Program-made: the position numbers and the translations under genes
From: Natronolimnobius baerhuensis
GTDB taxonomy: Archaea; Halobacteriota; Halobacteria; Halobacteriales; Natrialbaceae
Direction of reading: 5' to 3'
Assembly: GCF_002177135.1 (NCBI RefSeq)
Contig: NZ_MWPH01000001.1
Span: forward strand, 1,054,001-1,118,000
DNA: 64,000 bases
In this document: in pieces, positions 60,318 to 64,000 of the stretch
Position numbering within the stretch: position 1 is the first letter of the stretch
How the letters are laid out: each line of letters starts with the position of its first letter
Notes under the pieces: generated by a model
Seen by the model: only the letters and a program-made list of their open reading frames with translations
What the model was told of the DNA's origin: nothing
The model's database searches: none

Positions 60318-61523
60318 TTAGAACGTCGAGAGTTCGCCGTCGATGACGCGGCGCGTAATGCCCGTCACGTCGGCGAGTTCCTCGTCGACGATTGTTTCGA
60401 CGTCGCTCTGGACATCCTCGAGGGAAACACCGTCTGCGGTGACGAGGTGGACGTCAGCGACGTGGGGCTGGTCGATTGGACGACCGATCTGAGAGAGGAG
60501 ACGCACGCGAAGGTCACGGATGCCGTCGACCTCGCTGACGACTTCCTCGGCGATTTCGGTCGAGAGCAGGTTGTAGATCTTCCCGATGTGGTTGACCGGA
60601 TTCTTGCCGCTCGTGGCTTCCATCGACATCGAGCGGTTCGGGGTGATGAGGCCGTTTGCACGGTTCCCCCGACCGACGGAGCCGTCGTCGCCCTGCTCGG
60701 CGGACGTGCCGGTGACGGTGAGGTAGATCGATCCCTCCTCGTAGTCGTCGGCGGTGTTGACGTGAACGTGGACCTCGCGGTCGGTGTGTTCGGCGGCAAC
60801 CTCGGCGACGAACTCCCGAACCGATTCGACAGCGTCAGCGTACTCGTCGATATCGGCGATGTGCTGATCGACCATGGCTGCGGCGACGGTGACGTCAATC
60901 GTGTCACCTTCGCGTTTGCCCATCAGTTTCACGTCCTGACCGAGATACGGGTTCTCATCGGAGAACTCGCCGTTGAGTCGTGCCTCGGCTTCCGAGACAA
61001 TCTGCTCCGTCTCCGTCAGCGGCGCATGACCGACGCCGAAACTCGTGTCGTTTGCCATCGGAACGGTGACTTCGTCCTCGCCGAAGACATCCTGCAGGTC
61101 ACCACTCCCCTCGCCAAGTTTCACGTCGACGACGATGTCCTCACCGATGGTCAGGTGCGGGATCGTCTCCTCGAGGTATTCGCGGGCGGCCCGGAGTGCG
61201 ATGGTCTCGGCAGGAAACATCTCGCCCTCGTAGCGTTTGGTGGCGCGGCCGACGATCAGCAGATAGATGGGATCGACGACTTCGCCGCCGCCGAAGGCGG
61301 GTGCGGCCTCGCCAGCGACGAGTTGCGTTTCGTCCGTATTGAAGTGAAGCACCTTGCCGATCCGATCCAGATACTCGCGTGCCAGCGCGCTAGCGACGCT
61401 CTCTGCGACGCCGTCACAGATCGAGTCGGGATGCCCGATTCCTTTTCGCTCAACGATTTCGACTTCTTGATCTTCGACTGCCTGACGGTCGATTGGCTCG
61501 ACCCGAATGTTCCGCTCGCTCAT
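60318..61523 (-). CDS. mat: Archaeal S-adenosylmethionine synthetase
   Basis: The 401-residue protein begins [41 protein letters not shown]. It is the archaeal MAT type, with [34 protein letters not shown], and [34 protein letters not shown]. It makes SAM from methionine and ATP. The start at 61523 is the family start; 26 upstream codons are atypical. Confidence 0.95.
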   Translation of the reverse strand: MSERNIRVEPIDRQAVEDQEVEIVERKGIGHPDSICDGVAESVASALAREYLDRIGKVLHFNTDETQLVAGEAAPAFGGGEVVDPIYLLIVGRATKRYEGEMFPAETIALRAAREYLEETIPHLTIGEDIVVDVKLGEGSGDLQDVFGEDEVTVPMANDTSFGVGHAPLTETEQIVSEAEARLNGEFSDENPYLGQDVKLMGKREGDTIDVTVAAAMVDQHIADIDEYADAVESVREFVAEVAAEHTDREVHVHVNTADDYEEGSIYLTVTGTSAEQGDDGSVGRGNRANGLITPNRSMSMEATSGKNPVNHIGKIYNLLSTEIAEEVVSEVDGIRDLRVRLLSQIGRPIDQPHVADVHLVTADGVSLEDVQSDVETIVDEELADVTGITRRVIDGELSTF

Positions 61524-61547
61524 TATCGAGTCTTGGCAGACCGTGGT

Positions 61548-61557
61548 TCTATAACTT
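61548..61557 (-). promoter_or_regulatory. TATA box of the SAM synthetase gene
   Basis: AAGTTATAGA on the minus strand lies about 25-34 nt upstream of the ATG at 61523. Confidence 0.55.
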
Positions 61558-61616
61558 GCGGAAACAGATTCCGCTCTGAAAATGCGCCGCAGTAATTTCA
61601 CTCGTCGGCCAACCGA

Positions 61617-62180
61617 TCAGGACTCGAGCAAGAGCCCCAGATATGACGTTCGAAGCTGGTCGTCCGGCTCGAGATCGAGTCGCTCGAGGACAGCATATGC
61701 GCCCTCGCGAGCGGGCTCGAGTGCGCCCTCGTGTTCGACATCGGTTTCGACCTCGACGAACTCGCCGACGTCGTCGACGCTGTCGAGGGTGATCGTGTAG
61801 GCGAAGTCGTGGGCCTCGAGTGTGAGGTGAAAATGCTCGCGTTCCTTTCGAACCGTTGCGGCCGGCTCGAAGCCCAGATTCGTCAGGACGGCGTCCATCG
61901 TCTCGCCGTCCGCAACGCCGGTCTCGTGCTCCTCGCGGCTCTTCGATTCGTCGTCGAGTAGCGGCCCTTTGTACGTCACGCGGCTCTCGGACTCGTCCGT
62001 TTCGGACGTCGACTCCCGCCGAATGCGAAGCGCCTCGTCGGTGTCGGGGAAGGATCGATGCGGCGCGTCGTAGTACGTATCCGCCTGTACGACTGTATTC
62101 TCGTGTTCGGCACCGAGTGCCTCGAGACGCTCGCGAACGGCCTCGAGATCGGCTGGCACCTTGACTTCAACCTCGTACAT
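61617..62180 (-). CDS. CYTH-domain protein (CyaB/ThTPase-like)
   Basis: The 187-residue protein starts with the EVEVK motif (MYEVEVKVPADLEAVRERLEALGA), then QADTYYDAPHRSFPDTDEALRIRRES and VTYKGPLLD, the strand pattern of CYTH triphosphate tunnel enzymes. The family includes class IV adenylate cyclases and thiamine triphosphatases; which reaction applies is unknown. It is read in the same direction as, and upstream of, the SAM synthetase gene (94 nt). Confidence 0.88.
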   Translation of the reverse strand: MYEVEVKVPADLEAVRERLEALGAEHENTVVQADTYYDAPHRSFPDTDEALRIRRESTSETDESESRVTYKGPLLDDESKSREEHETGVADGETMDAVLTNLGFEPAATVRKEREHFHLTLEAHDFAYTITLDSVDDVGEFVEVETDVEHEGALEPAREGAYAVLERLDLEPDDQLRTSYLGLLLES

Positions 62181-62241
62181 AGACTACTCGAGTGGACGGC
62201 GAGGGCGAGTAAGTAACGGTCGTTCTCGGGCCAAAGCGTCG

Positions 62242-62250
62242 TACTTAAAT
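62242..62250 (+). promoter_or_regulatory. TATA box of the FKBP gene
   Basis: TACTTAAAT sits about 24-32 nt before the ATG at 62274, implying a leaderless transcript. Confidence 0.5.
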
Positions 62251-62273
62251 GTGGACGGCGGGACGTACAAGGT

Positions 62274-63230
62274 ATGACCGAGGAACAGGAAGCCGAGCCT
62301 GCAGAACAGGCCGATGACGTTGCAGAGGATGTCGATGAAGACGCAGACGGACTCCAGAACGGCGATTTCGTCGAACTGGAGTACACCGCGTACACGAGCG
62401 ACGGCGACCAGTTGGTCGACACGACCGACCCAGACGTCGCCGAGGAAGAAGGCGTCGACGATCAGGGCCAGGAGTTCAAGCCCCGAACAATCGTTCTCGG
62501 AGAGGGCCACATCTTCGAAGACGTCGAAGAAGCCATCACCGGCTCCGAAGCCGGCGACGAGGGCACCGTGACGGTTGCCGCCGAAGACGCATTCGGCGAG
62601 TACGATGCTGACAACGTCCAGACCGTCAGCGCCGAGAAGATCGACGAAGACGACCGCTACCCTGGTGCAAACATCCAGATCGACGGTGAGCAGGGCTACA
62701 TCAGCACGATCATCGGCGGTCGCGCACGCGTTGACTTCAACCACCCACTCGCCGGTGAGGACGTCGAGTACGAGTACGAAATCCTCGGCGAAGTTGACGA
62801 CCGCGAGCAGAAAGCCGCCGGACTGTTCGAGATGTTCCTCGGGATGGAACCCGACCTCTGGATCGAGACGGACGAGGTCGAAGAGGAAGTTCCAGTCGAA
62901 CCCGACGAAGACGACGACGAGGACGCCGAACCCGAGTTCGAAACCGAACTCGTCGAGAAAGAGACGCTCTATCTCGAGGCCACGCCCCAGATGACGATGA
63001 ACCAGCAGTGGATGATGGGCAAACAGCAGATCGCCCAGCAGATTATGGAGAAAGTCGATGTCGACCGCGTCATCGTCCAGGAAGTCATCGACGGCATGGG
63101 TGGCATGGGCATGGGCGGTATGATGGGCGGCATGGGCGGTATGGGCGGCGAGGACATCGAGGAAGCCCTCGAGGACGCCGACGTCGATGCTGACGAGATC
63201 GTCGAAGAACTCGAAGGCGCAGACGAGTAA
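62274..63230 (+). CDS. FKBP-type peptidyl-prolyl isomerase with Gly-Met tail
   Basis: The 318-residue protein has an SlyD-like FKBP domain: NGDFVELEYTAYTSDGDQLVDTTD (about 30-53) and an inserted-flap region, with GHIFEDVEEAITGSEAGDEGTVTVAAEDAFGEYDADNV. A second conserved part includes GARVDFNHPLAGEDVEYEYEIL and a methionine-containing helix (LEATPQMTMNQQWMMGKQQIAQQIM). The tail contains a tract of GGM repeats (about 63091-63150) like the C-termini of chaperonins. It accelerates prolyl isomerisation in folding. Leader is acidic. Confidence 0.92.
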   Translation: MTEEQEAEPAEQADDVAEDVDEDADGLQNGDFVELEYTAYTSDGDQLVDTTDPDVAEEEGVDDQGQEFKPRTIVLGEGHIFEDVEEAITGSEAGDEGTVTVAAEDAFGEYDADNVQTVSAEKIDEDDRYPGANIQIDGEQGYISTIIGGRARVDFNHPLAGEDVEYEYEILGEVDDREQKAAGLFEMFLGMEPDLWIETDEVEEEVPVEPDEDDDEDAEPEFETELVEKETLYLEATPQMTMNQQWMMGKQQIAQQIMEKVDVDRVIVQEVIDGMGGMGMGGMMGGMGGMGGEDIEEALEDADVDADEIVEELEGADE

Positions 63231-63396
63231 GACACTCGACTCGCTCGAAACCGACCACAACCGAACGCACAACGACGATTTTCGGTCCGTCTATCGGACC
63301 ATCTCTTACACACTCGAGAGCGCTGCCAGCGAAAAAACAAGCAGTGCTAGACGTGAGTTTACACGTGATCAATCTGAACGAGCGAGAAGCCTCGAG

Positions 63397-64000
63397 TCAG
63401 GCGATATCTCGACTCGTGTCGATCTGGACTTCTTCCGTCAACTCGAGTTTGATCGATTCGGTTGGCTGGCCGCCGTTGCGGAACTTCGGAATCGTCAGGC
63501 GGTTCTCGAGTTCGGTGCCGGTGACTGTGGTTTCGAGGGCGAAGACGGCGTCAGCGGCGTGGTGGGTCCGCGCCCGGTTCTCGGGTTGAGACTCGCTCTC
63601 GAGACAGTGGAGGACGGCAACCGAGCCGGTTTCGATCATTCGCGTTTTGAGATCATTCAGAAAGGAGATGTACTCGTCCATCGGCGCACGCTCTAAGACG
63701 TCTACCGTGTCGATAATCAGGTTTGCACCCTCGGGGAGTGCCTCGACGAGTTGGCGTGCCTCCTCAAGTGGGTCCTCACCGCTGATGTGACGAATCGTTG
63801 GGGTGCCGATGGAGGACGGTGAATTCTCGAGGGCTCGTTTGACGGCTGGCTTGGAGCGTTCGGTTGTGATGTACAGCGTCCCGCGCGCGGCGGTGAGTTC
63901 GTACAACAGCAGTTCGGATTGACTGGCCGGTATCGCCGTATACGAGATAACACAGCCCGGTGGCAAGCCACCGTCGAGTTTCCGGTCGAGGACGTCGATT
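63397..64000 (-). CDS. RadA/KaiC-like family protein, 5' end outside window
   Basis: The frame is open from the right edge: the last bases read IDVLDRKLDGGLPPGCVISYTA, so the TTG at 63966 is internal and the gene is cut. The pattern GGLPPG matches a RecA/KaiC-type loop but the Walker A GKT is absent, so it is a degenerate relative. It continues with ASQSELLLYELTAARGTLYITTERS and NLIIDTVDVLERAPMDEYISFLNDLKTRM (Walker B-like), as in haloarchaeal RAD55/KaiC-like proteins. Role unknown. Confidence 0.72.
   Translation of the reverse strand, partial: IDVLDRKLDGGLPPGCVISYTAIPASQSELLLYELTAARGTLYITTERSKPAVKRALENSPSSIGTPTIRHISGEDPLEEARQLVEALPEGANLIIDTVDVLERAPMDEYISFLNDLKTRMIETGSVAVLHCLESESQPENRARTHHAADAVFALETTVTGTELENRLTIPKFRNGGQPTESIKLELTEEVQIDTSRDIA

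Noticed and set aside
60447-61595. 382-codon plus-strand frame
   Set aside because: Antisense to the SAM synthetase gene, whose family identity is certain.
1-64000. CRISPR arrays, rRNA operons or complete insertion sequences
   Set aside because: No regularly spaced direct repeats, no rRNA sequence and no transposase frame were seen on either strand.

Overview
The window is chromosomal DNA of a halophilic archaeon. The proteins are strongly acidic, most coding regions are GC-rich, the hexamer CTCGAG is extremely frequent (often read as Leu-Glu), TATA boxes commonly sit 25-35 nt before start codons (leaderless mRNAs), and many families are typical of haloarchaea (TbsP, HalOD1, Bat-type HTH regulators, 7TM histidine kinases, Ser-type thiolase plus OB-fold subunit, GTP cyclohydrolase III). 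The flavour is that of the Natrialba/Natrinema/Haloterrigena group, but the species cannot be fixed from the sequence alone.

Layout. 1-2.5 kb: the end of a CHAT-type caspase-like protein and the regulator TbsP. 2.7-6.3 kb: a conserved archaeal RNA-processing/proteasome operon (RNase P subunits Rnp3 and Rnp2, a methyltransferase, proteasome alpha, SBDS). 6.3-13.3 kb: FUN14 protein, HflX, thiolase pair, YprB-like nuclease, thioesterase, HalOD1 protein. 13.6-16.4 kb: tRNA-Thr, GNAT, CBS protein, GTP cyclohydrolase III, DUF5785. 16.7-24.8 kb is the most accessory part: a 7TM histidine kinase, a structured RNA candidate, a 52-residue zinc-finger protein, a solitary type IIG restriction-modification enzyme whose specificity region is AT-rich and foreign-looking, a ZIP-like membrane protein, and tRNA-Ser with a duplicated 3' end. 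24.8-40 kb: DUF2064-like protein, hydrolase, uracil-DNA glycosylase, Mrp ATPase, a second 7TM kinase, eIF2B-like protein, DUF389 protein, Gfo/Idh/MocA dehydrogenase, proteasome beta, DUF555, cold-shock protein, HTH-CBS regulator. 39.3-47 kb: a zinc-type ABC importer lacking its ATPase, and cobalamin genes (cobO, cobyric acid synthase) around an ABC-2 exporter. 47-49.9 kb: a 956-residue protein with a very regular 15-residue solenoid, pentapeptide repeats and a potassium-channel pore. 49.9-64 kb: RHH regulator with a palindromic operator candidate, MTH865 protein, Bat-type regulator, HutH, DsrE-like protein, ThiI, DoxX, DUF4336, serine beta-lactamase-fold protein, SAM synthetase, CYTH protein, FKBP isomerase with a GGM tail, and a RadA/KaiC-like gene cut by the window edge.

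How the parts relate. The Rnp/PsmA/SBDS block couples tRNA maturation, ribosome assembly and proteolysis; PsmB lies 30 kb away under its own leaderless promoter. The thiolase and OB-fold genes overlap by 4 nt and should form one enzyme, as do Mrp with its 79-residue partner and the ABC ATPase with its permease. No CRISPR array, rRNA or complete insertion sequence was seen. The best leads for new biology are the solenoid channel (46997-49867), the three-way-junction RNA with an IS1341/TnpB-like 3' end (about 18700-18790), two large dispersed palindromes (14319-14400, 58069-58152), the mosaic type IIG enzyme, and the unusual zinc-binding protein with a replaced ligand position.
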